Source of the DNA: Candidatus Omnitrophota bacterium
GTDB taxonomy: Bacteria; Omnitrophota; Gorgyraeia; Zapsychrales; Fredricksoniimonadaceae
NCBI GenBank assembly: GCA_028870995.1
Contig: JAGWOI010000016.1
Location: forward strand, 1 to 53,127
DNA length: 53,127 bases
Reading direction: 5' to 3'
Shown: piece by piece, positions 41,090 to 49,943 of the stretch
Layout of the letters: every line of letters begins with the position of its first letter
Position numbering within the stretch: position 1 is the first letter of the stretch
Notes under the pieces: model-generated
What the model was told of the DNA's origin: nothing
Databases searched by the model: none
The model's input: the letters and a program-made list of their open reading frames with translations, nothing else
Position numbers and translations under genes: made by a program

Positions 41090-42088
41090 TTACTTGCCGA
41101 ATCCCTGCAGGGCCTTCATGTAATTGGCACGCTCGAAGGCCTTGGGATTGGCGCAGGATTTCTGGCTCATGCTGCCGCGTAGCTGGGCCACAGAGACGTA
41201 TTCGTGTTCCTTAAGCCATTGCTCCATGCCCTGCAAGACTTCGGTGACCTGGCCAACGCCTTTTTGAAGCAGGGCCGAGCATAGCATGGTCACATCCGCA
41301 CCGGCCATCAGCATCTTGATCACATCCTGGGAGCTGTGAATGCCGCCGGTGGCGGCGAGGCTGGCCTTAAGATGGCCGTATAAAATAGCCACCCAGCGCA
41401 GGGGCAGGCGCATGGCCTGGGGCGTACTCAACAGCACATGGGGCACCACGGCCAAATTTTCAAGGTCAATATCCGGCTGGTAAAAACGGTTGAACAGGAC
41501 CAAGGCATCGGCTCCCGCATTATCCAGCCGCTTGGCCATATTGGCCATGGAGCTGAAAAACGGGCTTATTTTGACAGCCACGGGGATCGCCAGATTGGAC
41601 TTGACCGATTTGAGGATCTCCACATAGGTGTCCTCCACCGCTTGACCGGAAATATCAGGGTCCGTGGCCAAAAAATAAATATTCAATTCAAGCGCGCTGG
41701 CGCCGGCCTGCTGGATATGCTTGGCATAGGTCACCCACCCGCCCTCGGAATGCGCGTTGAGGCTGGCGATGATGGGAATATCCACCGTCCTGCGGGCTTT
41801 ATAAATATGTTCCAGGTAATCATCAGGGTCGATGTCATGCTGCAGCGGCTTGGGGAAGTAGGTCAGCGCTTCGGCAAAGCTTTCCGTACCCGCCGTCAAA
41901 TAGTGGTCCAGCTCATAGGTTTCGTGGGTGATCTCTTCTTCGAACAAGGAATAACTGACGATGGCCGCAGCCCCGGCATCTTCCAGCTTCTTGATATTGT
42001 CCAGGCTTTTGGAGATGGGGGAAGCGGAAGCCACAATAGGATTTTTTAAGTCCATCCCCATGTAGGTCGTCGATAAGTCGATGCTCAT
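41090..42088 (-). CDS. Dihydroorotate dehydrogenase-like flavoprotein
   Basis: A 332-residue TIM-barrel protein of the DHOD superfamily (NPIVASASPISKSLDNIKKLEDAGAAAIV, PIIASLNAHSEGGW, ALELNIYFLATDPDISG, VKISPFFSSMANMA, ATGGIHSSQDVIKMLMAGADVTML for FMN phosphate binding). Such stand-alone versions are frequent beside pyruvate:ferredoxin oxidoreductase genes and are thought not to be true pyrimidine enzymes; the natural substrate is unknown. It lies 13 bases after nifJ in the same transcript, suggesting an electron-transfer or fermentation role. Confidence 0.85.
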   Translation of the reverse strand: MSIDLSTTYMGMDLKNPIVASASPISKSLDNIKKLEDAGAAAIVSYSLFEEEITHETYELDHYLTAGTESFAEALTYFPKPLQHDIDPDDYLEHIYKARRTVDIPIIASLNAHSEGGWVTYAKHIQQAGASALELNIYFLATDPDISGQAVEDTYVEILKSVKSNLAIPVAVKISPFFSSMANMAKRLDNAGADALVLFNRFYQPDIDLENLAVVPHVLLSTPQAMRLPLRWVAILYGHLKASLAATGGIHSSQDVIKMLMAGADVTMLCSALLQKGVGQVTEVLQGMEQWLKEHEYVSVAQLRGSMSQKSCANPKAFERANYMKALQGFGK

Positions 42089-42101
42089 ACATTCCCCCTT
42101 T

Positions 42102-45100
42102 TTAAGGCGTCGGTGGGTTGGAAGCCAGGGCGCTGTAAATTTTCCAGCGCTCGTTGACGTCCTGCTGGGCCAGGCCTGCCAATTTTTTAGCGGCCTCAGG
42201 GTCCGTCTTGCTTAACATCTTGAAACGGTTCTCCATGTTCAGGAATTCCTGCAAGAATCCTTTAGGGGCGCTGGAATCAAGAGTCAACGGGTTCTTGCCT
42301 TCCTTAAGAAGGCCCGGGTTGTACCTGAACAGCGGCCAATACCCGGTGGCAACGGCGGTCTTCTGGTTCTGCATGGCTGTGGTCATATTGATGCCGTGGG
42401 CGATGCAGTGGCTGTAGGCGATGATGAGCGAAGGGCCGTCATACGCCTCAGCCTCCAGGAAGGTCTTGAGGGTGTGCTCATCCTTGCCGCCCATGGAGAC
42501 CGCCGCTACATACACATACCCGTAGGTCATGGCCATCCGGGCCAAGTCCTTTTTGGGCATGGATTTCCCTGCCGCCGCGAATTTGGCCACTGCGGAGCGC
42601 GAGGTGGATTTGGATGCCTGGCCGCCGGTATTGGAATAAACTTCCGTGTCCAGCACCAGGATATTGACGTTACGGCCCGACGAGATGACATGGTCCAGGC
42701 CGCCGTAGCCGATATCATAAGCCCAACCGTCGCCGCCGATGATCCAAACGCTTTTCTTGACCAGCATGTCGGCGATGGTCAACAACAGCTTGGCCTCTGG
42801 AGAGGATTCATCCTTTAATTTCTCCTTCAGGACGGCCACCCGCTGGCGCTGCTGGAAGATCTCGGCTTCATCTTTTTGCGAAGCATTCACGATCTCTTCA
42901 ACCAACTGGGTGCCAAGCTGGGCTTCAAATTTCCTGACGTACTCGCCTGCCAATTCCTTTTGCTTATCAATGGAAAGCCTGAAACCAAGGCCGAATTCGG
43001 CGTTATCTTCGAAGAGCGAATTGGCCCAGGCCGGTCCCCGGCCCTCCTTATTCTTGGTATAGGGCGTTGTAGGCAGATTGCCGCCGTAGATCGAGGAACA
43101 GCCGGTGGCATTGGCAATGACCATACGGTCGCCGAATAATTGGGTGGCCAGCTTGATGTAAGGCGTCTCCCCGCAGCCGGCACAGGCACCGGAGAATTCA
43201 AACAATGGCTGTAACGCCTGGGCCGAGCGGATGGCGCTTTTCTTGACCAAATTGCGGTCAACTTCCGGGATGTTCAGGAAGAATTCCCAATTCTTCTTTT
43301 CTTCCTCGCGCAGCGGCTGCTGGGCCTTCATATTGATCGCCTTGAACTTGGTTTCCGTTTTATTCTTAACAGGACAGACGTCCACACAGATGCCGCAGCC
43401 GGTGCAATCTTCCGGGGCCACTTGAATGGAATATTTCATGCCTGCCCACTCGCGGTCCTTGGCCTCCATGCTCTTGAAGGTGGACGGCGCGCCCTGCAAA
43501 TATTTTTGATCGTAAGCTTTGATACGGATAACCGCATGAGGACAAACAAAAGCGCATTTGCCGCACTGGATGCAAAGTCCAAAATCCCACACGGGGATCT
43601 CCTGGGCGATGTTACGCTTTTCCCATTGGGTGGTGCCCACCGGATAGGTCCCGTCGCAGGGCAAGGCGCTGACGGGCAGGCTTTCACCGTGGCCCTTGAT
43701 CATCCGGCAGGTGACCTTGCGGACAAATTCCGGAGCATCATCAGGTATGCGATGGTTCATTTCAATGCAGCTGGTGACCAGTGCCGGGATCTTGACTTCA
43801 TGCAAATGCGCCAGGGTATTGTCCACCGCCTCATAATTCTTCTTTAGGATCTCCTCGCCTTTCTTGCCGTAGGCCTTCTTGATGGATTCCTTGATGGCGG
43901 CAATGGCCTCATCCTTGGGAAGCACGCCGGAGATGGCAAAAAAGCAGGTTTGCATGATGGTGTTGATCCTTGCGCCCAATCCTAATTTACCGGCGACACT
44001 ATAGGCATCAATCACAAAGAAACGCAATTTTTTGTCCTTGATGGTCTGGGCCAAAGGACGGGGAATGTGGTCCCAAATTTCACCGGCGTCATGATGGGTA
44101 TTCAGCAGGAAGGTGCCCCCCTCCTGAATGACGTTCAGGACATCGATGGATTCCAGGAATTGCGACTGATGGCAGGCCACAAAATTGGCCCTGTTGACCA
44201 GGTAAGAAGAATGGATCGGTTTAGGCCCGAAGCGCAGGTGGGACACCGTCATGGAACCGGACTTTTTGGAATCGTAAACAAAGTATCCCTGCGCAAAAAG
44301 CGTCGTGTTCTCGCCGATGATCTTGATGGAATTCTTGTTGGCGCTGACCGTGCCGTCGGCCCCAAGGCCGAAGAATAGGGCCCTGACACCCGCCTGGCTT
44401 TCGATAATAAAATTTTCATCATAATCCAGGCTGGTATGCGCCACATCATCATTGATGCCGACGGTGAAATGGTTCTTCGGATTCGGCTTGGCCAGTTCAT
44501 CGAAGACGCCCTTGACCATGGCCGGCGTGAATTCCTTGGATGAGATCCCGTAACGGCCGCCGATGACCTTGGGCAGGCGGTCAAAACGGCTTTGCCCGCA
44601 TTCCACCAGGGCATTGATCACATCCAGGTACAAAGGTTCGCTGGCTCCCGGCTCCTTGGTCCTGTCCAGCACCGCAATGGAGGTGACCGTCTTGGGCAGA
44701 GCCTCCACAAAAACTTCCTTGGCAAAAGGCCGGTACAAACGCACCTTTAAGACCCCGACTTTCTGGCCGATCAAATAATCCACGGTATCCTGGCAGGTCT
44801 CGGCGCCGGAGCCCATGATGACGATGACCCTTTTGGCATCCGGCTCGCCGTAATACTGGAAAAGCTTATATTGACGGCCGGTCAATCGCGCAAATTTATC
44901 CATGGCTTTCTGCACAATACTCGGGCAGTCCTGGTAAAAGGGATTGACCGTCTCGCGGCACTGGAAATGGACATCGGGGTTCTGGGCCGTGCCACGGATC
45001 ACCGGATTATCCGGGGTCAGGCGGCGCTGCCGGTGGGCCAACACCAGGTTTTCATCGATCATGGCCCTTATATCGTCCTGGGAAAGCTGCTCGATCTTGG

Positions 45101-45644
45101 CCACTTCATGGGAGGTGCGGAAACCATCGAAAAAATGCACAAAAGGAAGGCGTGATTCCAGGGTTGCCGCGTGGGCGATGAGCGCCATATCCATGACTTC
45201 CTGGACCGAGGCCGAATTGAGCATGGCAAAACCGGTCATGCGCGCAGCCATCACGTCCTGATGGTCGCCGAAAATGGAAAGACCCTGGGTGGCGATGGAA
45301 CGGGCCGCGACATGAAAAACCGTCGGGGTAAGCTCCCCTGCGATCTTGTACATGTTGGGAAGCATTAACAACAGGCCCTGGGAACAGGTAAAGGTGGTGG
45401 TGAGAGCCCCGGTTTGCAGCGCGCCATGGACGGCGCCGGCCACACCGGCCTCGCTTTGCATTTCCTGCACCAGCGGGATACTGCCCCAGATATTCTTTCT
45501 ATTGGCGCTTTGCCATTCATCGGCCCATTCCCCCATCGGCGAAGACGGGGTGATCGGGTAAATGGCGATCACCTCATTGACGGCGAATGCCACATACGCC
45601 GCAGCCTCGTTCCCATCGATCGTCACCTGCCTGCGTTCTACCAT
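42102..45644 (-). CDS. nifJ: Pyruvate:ferredoxin (flavodoxin) oxidoreductase
   Basis: A 1180-residue single-chain enzyme that oxidises pyruvate to acetyl-CoA and CO2 and reduces ferredoxin. Order: pyrimidine-binding domain I (AVNEVIAIYPITPSSPMGEWADEW), domain II, gamma domain (GLGADGTVSANKNSIKIIGE), two 4Fe-4S motifs (CIQCGKCAFVCP about 690; CTGCGICVDVCP about 748), and the thiamine diphosphate domain with proximal cluster cysteines (CAGCGETPYIKLA) and GDGWAYDIGYGGLDH near 971. Length and motifs indicate an active enzyme and anaerobic metabolism. AGAGG precedes the start. Confidence 0.97.
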   Translation of the reverse strand: MVERRQVTIDGNEAAAYVAFAVNEVIAIYPITPSSPMGEWADEWQSANRKNIWGSIPLVQEMQSEAGVAGAVHGALQTGALTTTFTCSQGLLLMLPNMYKIAGELTPTVFHVAARSIATQGLSIFGDHQDVMAARMTGFAMLNSASVQEVMDMALIAHAATLESRLPFVHFFDGFRTSHEVAKIEQLSQDDIRAMIDENLVLAHRQRRLTPDNPVIRGTAQNPDVHFQCRETVNPFYQDCPSIVQKAMDKFARLTGRQYKLFQYYGEPDAKRVIVIMGSGAETCQDTVDYLIGQKVGVLKVRLYRPFAKEVFVEALPKTVTSIAVLDRTKEPGASEPLYLDVINALVECGQSRFDRLPKVIGGRYGISSKEFTPAMVKGVFDELAKPNPKNHFTVGINDDVAHTSLDYDENFIIESQAGVRALFFGLGADGTVSANKNSIKIIGENTTLFAQGYFVYDSKKSGSMTVSHLRFGPKPIHSSYLVNRANFVACHQSQFLESIDVLNVIQEGGTFLLNTHHDAGEIWDHIPRPLAQTIKDKKLRFFVIDAYSVAGKLGLGARINTIMQTCFFAISGVLPKDEAIAAIKESIKKAYGKKGEEILKKNYEAVDNTLAHLHEVKIPALVTSCIEMNHRIPDDAPEFVRKVTCRMIKGHGESLPVSALPCDGTYPVGTTQWEKRNIAQEIPVWDFGLCIQCGKCAFVCPHAVIRIKAYDQKYLQGAPSTFKSMEAKDREWAGMKYSIQVAPEDCTGCGICVDVCPVKNKTETKFKAINMKAQQPLREEEKKNWEFFLNIPEVDRNLVKKSAIRSAQALQPLFEFSGACAGCGETPYIKLATQLFGDRMVIANATGCSSIYGGNLPTTPYTKNKEGRGPAWANSLFEDNAEFGLGFRLSIDKQKELAGEYVRKFEAQLGTQLVEEIVNASQKDEAEIFQQRQRVAVLKEKLKDESSPEAKLLLTIADMLVKKSVWIIGGDGWAYDIGYGGLDHVISSGRNVNILVLDTEVYSNTGGQASKSTSRSAVAKFAAAGKSMPKKDLARMAMTYGYVYVAAVSMGGKDEHTLKTFLEAEAYDGPSLIIAYSHCIAHGINMTTAMQNQKTAVATGYWPLFRYNPGLLKEGKNPLTLDSSAPKGFLQEFLNMENRFKMLSKTDPEAAKKLAGLAQQDVNERWKIYSALASNPPTP

Positions 45645-45783
45645 AGGACCTCTTTTTTAAATTAAGGTAAGCAAAAAAATAGCGCACTACCGTTTCAAGT
45701 ATAAAGGCAGGCGCTGTTCTTTTAAATTAGTACTTCCTGGGAGAGGGCTACGTAGTATTACTTAAAGAAAAGAAAATCGATTC

Positions 45784-46488
45784 TTACCAGGTCACCTCTT
45801 TGCGGTCGAGGAAGATTTTGCCTGTGGGACCTCCGTCAGGCAGGGTCGCCAGCCATACGGCCGTATCCGCCCCCTGCTCCACCGGACGGGGGGCATTGGG
45901 GCCTCCCATGCGGGTCTTGACCCAACCGGGACACATGCTATTGACCAGGATATTGGTGCCTGCCAGTTCGGAGGACAGCACACGGGTGATGGCATTGATG
46001 GCGGTCTTGGACATGCGATAGGCGGGATAATTGGCACCCATCTCGCTTAATCGTCCCAGGCCGCTGGACATGTTGACGATGCGGCCGTAATTATTCTTTC
46101 TCATGAGCGGCACCAGGGCTTGGGTCAGCAAATAGGGGCCGTAGACATTGGTTTCCATGGTCTCGCGGACGGTCGTCAGATCCGTGTTAAAAAAATTCCC
46201 GCCCTGGTTGTCCAGGAAAATGCCGGCATTATTGACCAGGCCGTCGCAGCGGCCGAACTCCTTGGAAAGAAAATCCGTTAAGCCTAAGATCTGGGTGGGT
46301 TTGGTCACATCCAATTGATGATAACGCACGGGCAACTCTTGTTTATTTAGATCCTCGACGGCCTCAAGACCGTCCTTTTCATCGCGGGACGTCAGGAGGA
46401 CAACAGCATCCGTCCTGGCCAATTGGCGGCAGATCTCACGGCCTATCCCGCGGTTACCTCCGGTCACAACGATCACTCGCTCTTTCAT
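45784..46488 (-). CDS. Short-chain dehydrogenase/reductase
   Basis: A 234-residue classical SDR. The start at 46488 is set by GGGAGG five bases upstream. TGGNRGIG binds the dinucleotide, NNAGIF follows, MSSGLGRL provides the catalytic serine and Y-R-M-S-K the catalytic pair; NSMCPGWVKTRMGG and PVEQGADTAVWLATLP are typical of carbonyl-reductase-like members. Substrate unknown. It stands alone between nifJ and a secreted protein. Confidence 0.88.
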   Translation of the reverse strand: MKERVIVVTGGNRGIGREICRQLARTDAVVLLTSRDEKDGLEAVEDLNKQELPVRYHQLDVTKPTQILGLTDFLSKEFGRCDGLVNNAGIFLDNQGGNFFNTDLTTVRETMETNVYGPYLLTQALVPLMRKNNYGRIVNMSSGLGRLSEMGANYPAYRMSKTAINAITRVLSSELAGTNILVNSMCPGWVKTRMGGPNAPRPVEQGADTAVWLATLPDGGPTGKIFLDRKEVTW

Positions 46489-46541
46489 AAACACCTCCCA
46501 TCTCTATTCTTTCTACCACAATCCGATTCAAGCAGCAACGG

Positions 46542-47231
46542 TTAATCTTGACGGGCAGCGGCCGGCATGGCGTCCGGCGACTTGACGGTGAGAGCAAAGA
46601 CATCGCAGAAAGGCAGGTCTTCGATCCAGCTGTCCGCCACGAGGATATCCTTGACGGGCCTGGCCGGCATCGGATTGGCAAAACTGATATGGTACATAGT
46701 GCATTTGGGGCGCACCGGATTAATGCCGACAGGCCTGGACGCCACACCGTCCTTGGCCCAAGTGATGGAAGGCAGATGGAACCAGTCCCAAAACACCGGT
46801 GCCGAGCGTATCCGGTAAGTCCCATCCTGATAAACAAAGGTCACGGTCAGTGTGGCGTAGTAATAATTCTCTCCGTAAAGATGGAGCAAATGGTCATGTT
46901 CATAGCTGTTGCCGTAATTACCCGAGGCCAGGAAATCGATCCTATCGATTTTCATGCCATGGCGGATAGGGACCTCAAAGAGCTTGTTGTCGCCGATATC
47001 AAGCCTTCCGTAATCGGTCCAGTTCCGGGGGCCTTTCACCAGAAAGTCGACCCCGTCAAAGGTAAGGTATTTATGTGGAAGCTGGTTGGAACCGGCGCCG
47101 CTGGCGGCAAAATTCTGCTTATTCTTGGAAAGGAAATATGCATCTCCCTGGGATTCCCATGTTGCGGCTGTAGCCAAGCTGTTGGCGAGGAATAAAAAAG
47201 CGAGTAAAACAAGACCCCGGAACTTTATCAT
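46542..47231 (-). CDS. Secreted hypothetical protein
   Basis: A 229-residue exported protein (signal peptide MIKFRGLVLLAFLFLANSLATA). The mature part is beta-rich with many aromatic residues (YDG-like NWTDYGRLDIGDNKLFEVPIRHGMKIDRIDF, HDHLLHLYGENYYYATLTVTF, APVFWDWFHLP); the pattern of strands and a central HDH-type motif suggests a carbohydrate-binding or jelly-roll fold, but I do not recognise a family. The start is chosen for the signal peptide; it lies seven bases after a strong promoter (47239-47267) with no Shine-Dalgarno, so the mRNA is probably leaderless. Confidence 0.65.
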   Translation of the reverse strand: MIKFRGLVLLAFLFLANSLATAATWESQGDAYFLSKNKQNFAASGAGSNQLPHKYLTFDGVDFLVKGPRNWTDYGRLDIGDNKLFEVPIRHGMKIDRIDFLASGNYGNSYEHDHLLHLYGENYYYATLTVTFVYQDGTYRIRSAPVFWDWFHLPSITWAKDGVASRPVGINPVRPKCTMYHISFANPMPARPVKDILVADSWIEDLPFCDVFALTVKSPDAMPAAARQD

Positions 47232-47238
47232 TGCTAGT

Positions 47239-47267
47239 AATCTAGGCTGCCTTGGGGGGTCTGTCAA
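47239..47267 (-). promoter_or_regulatory. Promoter of secreted protein, leaderless geometry
   Basis: On the minus strand TTGACA (47262-47267), a 17-base spacer and TAGATT (47239-47244), then seven bases to the ATG at 47231. It overlaps the end of the small Cys-rich gene upstream. Confidence 0.68.
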
Positions 47268-47421
47268 GCTTACGTTTCTTAATTAGAGGGTCTTCCAGCC
47301 CCTCCCTTAAAGGAAAATTGAATTTATCCTTCAAAACACAGGCCATGCCTCCCGGAAAACATGTTGTTTTACGGCGGCGGCAAAAATCATCATCGGCTCT
47401 TCTGTATCGGCAGTCCCACAT
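47242..47421 (-). CDS. Small four-cysteine protein in NsrR-type operon
   Basis: A 59-residue frame (MWDCRYRRADDDFCRRRKTT... ending IKKRKLDRPPKAA) with cysteines at 4, 14, 21 and 28, evenly spaced around a basic CRRR segment and a CFPGGMACVL stretch. AAGG lies seven bases before the ATG. It begins nine bases after the stop of the 94-residue cysteine protein and reads in the same direction, so it is probably the third gene of the hemerythrin operon. A small metal- or iron-sulphur-binding role is plausible. Short length makes it easy to miss. Confidence 0.6.
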   Translation of the reverse strand: MWDCRYRRADDDFCRRRKTTCFPGGMACVLKDKFNFPLREGLEDPLIKKRKLDRPPKAA

Positions 47422-47430
47422 ATGAATACC

Positions 47431-47715
47431 TTAACGCGCAGCTGTTGTTTCGTGAATAAGTCCTTGTTTGATTAATATAGCATAAACGTCTTTGCAATTA
47501 CTGCCTAAAACATGCAGCTCCCCCAGGGTGGGAATATCGCCTTTTTTGAGGCGATATTCCCAATTGGCCAGGTCCATATCCAGGTATTCGAGCAATTTAT
47601 AGGGACACTCTTCGCAGCGGCCCTCGCAATTACCTGAGAAAGACAGGTTGAAGGGTATTGTCTGGCGCGCCTGCCTGATCAGGTTTTCCATTGCTGTTTT
47701 GACATCTGGTTTCAT
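47431..47715 (-). CDS. Small conserved cysteine protein of the hemerythrin operon
   Basis: A 94-residue cytoplasmic protein. Its core is GNCEGRCEECPYKLLEYLDMDLANWEYRLKKGDIPTLGEL, with Cys30, Cys34 and Cys37 plus a later cysteine (GSNCKDVY), followed by a C-terminal helix (YAILIKQGL). The C-x3-C-x2-CP arrangement suggests metal or iron-sulphur binding. Proteins with the CPxKLLE-x-LD pattern exist in other bacteria, as far as I recall, but have no established function. Lying after hemerythrin and divergent from nsrR, it is likely part of the nitric-oxide response. Confidence 0.7.
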   Translation of the reverse strand: MKPDVKTAMENLIRQARQTIPFNLSFSGNCEGRCEECPYKLLEYLDMDLANWEYRLKKGDIPTLGELHVLGSNCKDVYAILIKQGLIHETTAAR

Positions 47716-47730
47716 AAAGCACCGCCTGGA

Positions 47731-48207
47731 TTAGTGATGATGGCAGCAGGTCCTATACCTGTCTTCGGGGAGAGTCTTCATGGAATGAAAAACCTTCTCC
47801 TGCTCCTGTCCTGAAAGCTGATGATCAATTGCCGGATAAAGGATATTCTCTTCCTTATTATTGTGCTGTTTAAGGCAATCCCATAAGAGTCTTTCTTCCC
47901 GGTCGCTTTCCGGATCACCGCGCTGGACCTTTTTGTGCAGCTCTTCCAAATGGCCCCCGATTTGCCGGTGTTCGGCGCGCATGACCATGGTGGGGCCGCC
48001 TGATGTCATCCCGGTCTTTTCTTCAAACAACGGGAAAAGGATCTCCTCTTCCCAAATGATATGACGCTGCAGGCCGAATTTGAACTTCTTGAAGTATTCT
48101 TTGGCCTCAGGATAGTTTTTCCTTTTTAACTCCTGAAATTTCAAAAAATAACCGTCCAGCTGATCGTGGTCATCCGTGTAGAAAGGCGTGATTCTCTTTT
48201 CTTCCAT
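47731..48207 (-). CDS. Hemerythrin HHE-domain protein
   Basis: A 158-residue four-helix-bundle protein; the start at 48207 is set by GGGGAGG seven bases upstream. Putative di-iron ligands are spread in the usual order: H in YTDDHDQLDGYF, HIIWEEEILFPLFE (H-x3-E), EHRQIGGHLEELH, and HNNKEENILYPAID (H-x4-E). Members bind oxygen or nitric oxide and include RIC/YtfE-type iron-sulphur repair proteins. The C-terminal CCHHH may bind a further metal. It is divergent from nsrR around a long palindrome, so nitrosative stress probably induces it. Confidence 0.87.
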   Translation of the reverse strand: MEEKRITPFYTDDHDQLDGYFLKFQELKRKNYPEAKEYFKKFKFGLQRHIIWEEEILFPLFEEKTGMTSGGPTMVMRAEHRQIGGHLEELHKKVQRGDPESDREERLLWDCLKQHNNKEENILYPAIDHQLSGQEQEKVFHSMKTLPEDRYRTCCHHH

Positions 48208-48253
48208 GGCAATCCTCCCCATAAAGCTTTAAGATTAGTAGAATTCTCCAATA

Positions 48254-48290
48254 AAAGTATAACATGTATTCGTAATACATGTTATACTTT
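48254..48290. promoter_or_regulatory. 37-bp palindromic operator, NsrR-like
   Basis: A perfect inverted repeat with 17-base arms (AAAGTATAACATGTATT and its complement) and a CGT centre. The inner part AACATGTATT-n3-AATACATGTT matches the known NsrR site pattern. Each arm contains a TATACT that can serve as -10 box for one of the divergent promoters, so binding would block both nsrR and the hemerythrin operon. Confidence 0.82.
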
Positions 48291-48325
48291 AACATGAAGA
48301 TAACGCTAACGCAAGGAGAAAATAA

Positions 48326-48760
48326 ATGAGATTAACAAACTTCTGCGATTATTCCCTGCGGGTATTGATCTACCTCGGCGGCAAGAACGAAAAATCGTCG
48401 ATCGGTGAGATCGCCCAAGCTTACAGGATCTCCAAAAACCACATTGTCAAGGTGGTCCATAACCTCGTCAAGCTGGGCTATGTCCATTCCCTTCAAGGTA
48501 AGAACGGCGGCATCAGACTGGCCCTTTTGCCGTCGGAGATCAATTTAGGAAAACTTGTCGAACAGGTGGAACCGGATTTTGATCTGGTGGAATGCTTTAT
48601 CGAAAAGGAGAATCAATGCCGCATCGCGCCGGCCTGCCGGTTAAAAGGGCTGCTGGGGGAGGCCCGCAAGGCCTTTCTTGACACCTTAAAAAGGTATACG
48701 CTTGCGGACATACTGAAAAACAGATCCTCTCTCCTTTCCCTGGTCGGTCAACAGGCATAG
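48326..48760 (+). CDS. nsrR: Rrf2-family nitric-oxide-responsive repressor
   Basis: A 144-residue Rrf2 regulator. The winged helix reads FCDYSLRVLIYLG, IGEIAQAYRISKNHIVKVVHNLVKLGYV and GKNGGIRLA; three cysteines at 90, 98 and 104 (C-x7-C-x5-C) match the iron-sulphur ligand spacing of Bacillus NsrR rather than IscR. AAGGAGA precedes the start. Together with the operator and the divergent hemerythrin gene this supports a nitric-oxide sensor that represses itself and the operon. Confidence 0.87.
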   Translation: MRLTNFCDYSLRVLIYLGGKNEKSSIGEIAQAYRISKNHIVKVVHNLVKLGYVHSLQGKNGGIRLALLPSEINLGKLVEQVEPDFDLVECFIEKENQCRIAPACRLKGLLGEARKAFLDTLKRYTLADILKNRSSLLSLVGQQA

Positions 48761-48762
48761 AA

Positions 48763-48801
48763 AATCCCCGCCATCAGCCTTTCCAGACCGACGCGGGGAT
48801 T
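48763..48801. terminator. Bidirectional terminator between nsrR and histidine kinase
   Basis: AATCCCCGC (48763-48771) pairs with GCGGGGATT (48793-48801) around a 21-base loop, between two convergent genes; the second arm overlaps the kinase stop codon. Confidence 0.6.
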
Positions 48802-49876
48802 ACCTTTGCAAAGGAAGGCTGATACGAAAGAGCGTTCCTTCCCCCTTCTTGCTCTGCACTTCTATTTTCCCATGGTGAAGATTGATGAGCTCTTTGCAAA
48901 TGGCCAATCCAAGCCCGGTGCCTGTCGCCTTGCTGGTATAGAAGGGCGTGAAAATCTTATCCAAATTCTTCGCATCTATCCCCGTCCCGTTATCCTTGAA
49001 ATCGACATGCACGTTCCCGTCTTTGCGCAAGATGCTGATCTCAACCCTCCCTTTCTTGCCGGCAACGGCCTGGCAGGCATTATTAAAAATGTTACTAAAC
49101 ACCTGCTTCATTTGATAGGGGTCCGCATCAAGGAAGACCTCTCCGGCAGGGTAGTTCTTATCAACGACGATTTCAGCCGCCTGTGAACCGGCCGGAAGGA
49201 CGCCGGTGCATTCCTCGATAAGGGCAATAAGATCGCATCTTTCATATTGAGGGATCTTGATGCGGGAGTAATTGAGCAGGTTATCGATGATCTTTTCGCT
49301 TTCCCATAATTTCTTGTGGATGTGGTCAAGTAATTTGGCTTTACCGGAGGGATTATCTTTTTCAAGGCGGATGGCGGACAATTTGATGACTTCCAGGGGA
49401 TTGCGCAGCTCATGGGCTACGCTCGTGACAAGGGTACCTAAATCGGAAAGCCGGTTGGCCTTATCGATCTCCCTTTGCGAAGCCAATTCCTGGGCCTTTT
49501 TGCGGTCTGTAATGTTCCTGCATATGCCGACCAGGCCATAGACCTTGCCGTCACTGTCTTTTAAAGGAATTTTACTTGTCGAATAATACCCGAGCTCGCC
49601 GTATTCATTGGGAGCAATTTCTTCCATGTCCAGCTTAGGCTCTCCCGTACGGAAAATCTCGCAATCATCGGCATAATACTTGAGGGCGAATTTTTCAGGA
49701 TAAAAATCGAAATCTGTCTTGCCGATGCAGTCTTCCAGGGATTGGCATCTCATGATGCGCAGGGTCGCCTTGTTGGCATCGGTATACCGTCCCCGATCAT
49801 CTTTAAAAAAAATGTAATCGGGCAGCAGGTCGATCACGGCACGCAAATCATAACCAGGTATCGTATGCGGCTCCAT
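48800..49876 (-). CDS. PAS-domain sensor histidine kinase
   Basis: A 358-residue soluble kinase with no membrane helix. A PAS domain (about 10-130, LLPDYIFFKDDRGRYTDANKATLRI...GKTDFDFYPE, ending VGICRNITDRK) is followed by the H-box SVAHELRNPLE (His about 155), N-box NIFNNACQA, G1 DNGTGID, F-box FTPFYTSK and G2 GTGLGLAI. AAGGGGG precedes the start. No response regulator is adjacent, so it is an orphan whose signal and target are unknown; heme or redox sensing by PAS would fit the nearby NO regulon but is speculation. Confidence 0.93.
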   Translation of the reverse strand: MEPHTIPGYDLRAVIDLLPDYIFFKDDRGRYTDANKATLRIMRCQSLEDCIGKTDFDFYPEKFALKYYADDCEIFRTGEPKLDMEEIAPNEYGELGYYSTSKIPLKDSDGKVYGLVGICRNITDRKKAQELASQREIDKANRLSDLGTLVTSVAHELRNPLEVIKLSAIRLEKDNPSGKAKLLDHIHKKLWESEKIIDNLLNYSRIKIPQYERCDLIALIEECTGVLPAGSQAAEIVVDKNYPAGEVFLDADPYQMKQVFSNIFNNACQAVAGKKGRVEISILRKDGNVHVDFKDNGTGIDAKNLDKIFTPFYTSKATGTGLGLAICKELINLHHGKIEVQSKKGEGTLFRISLPLQR

Positions 49877-49943
49877 AAAGCCCCCTTGGAACTGGCATTA
49901 TAAGACCGGAACCCTGATCTTTCAAGCTTTCCCTGCAGCAGCC

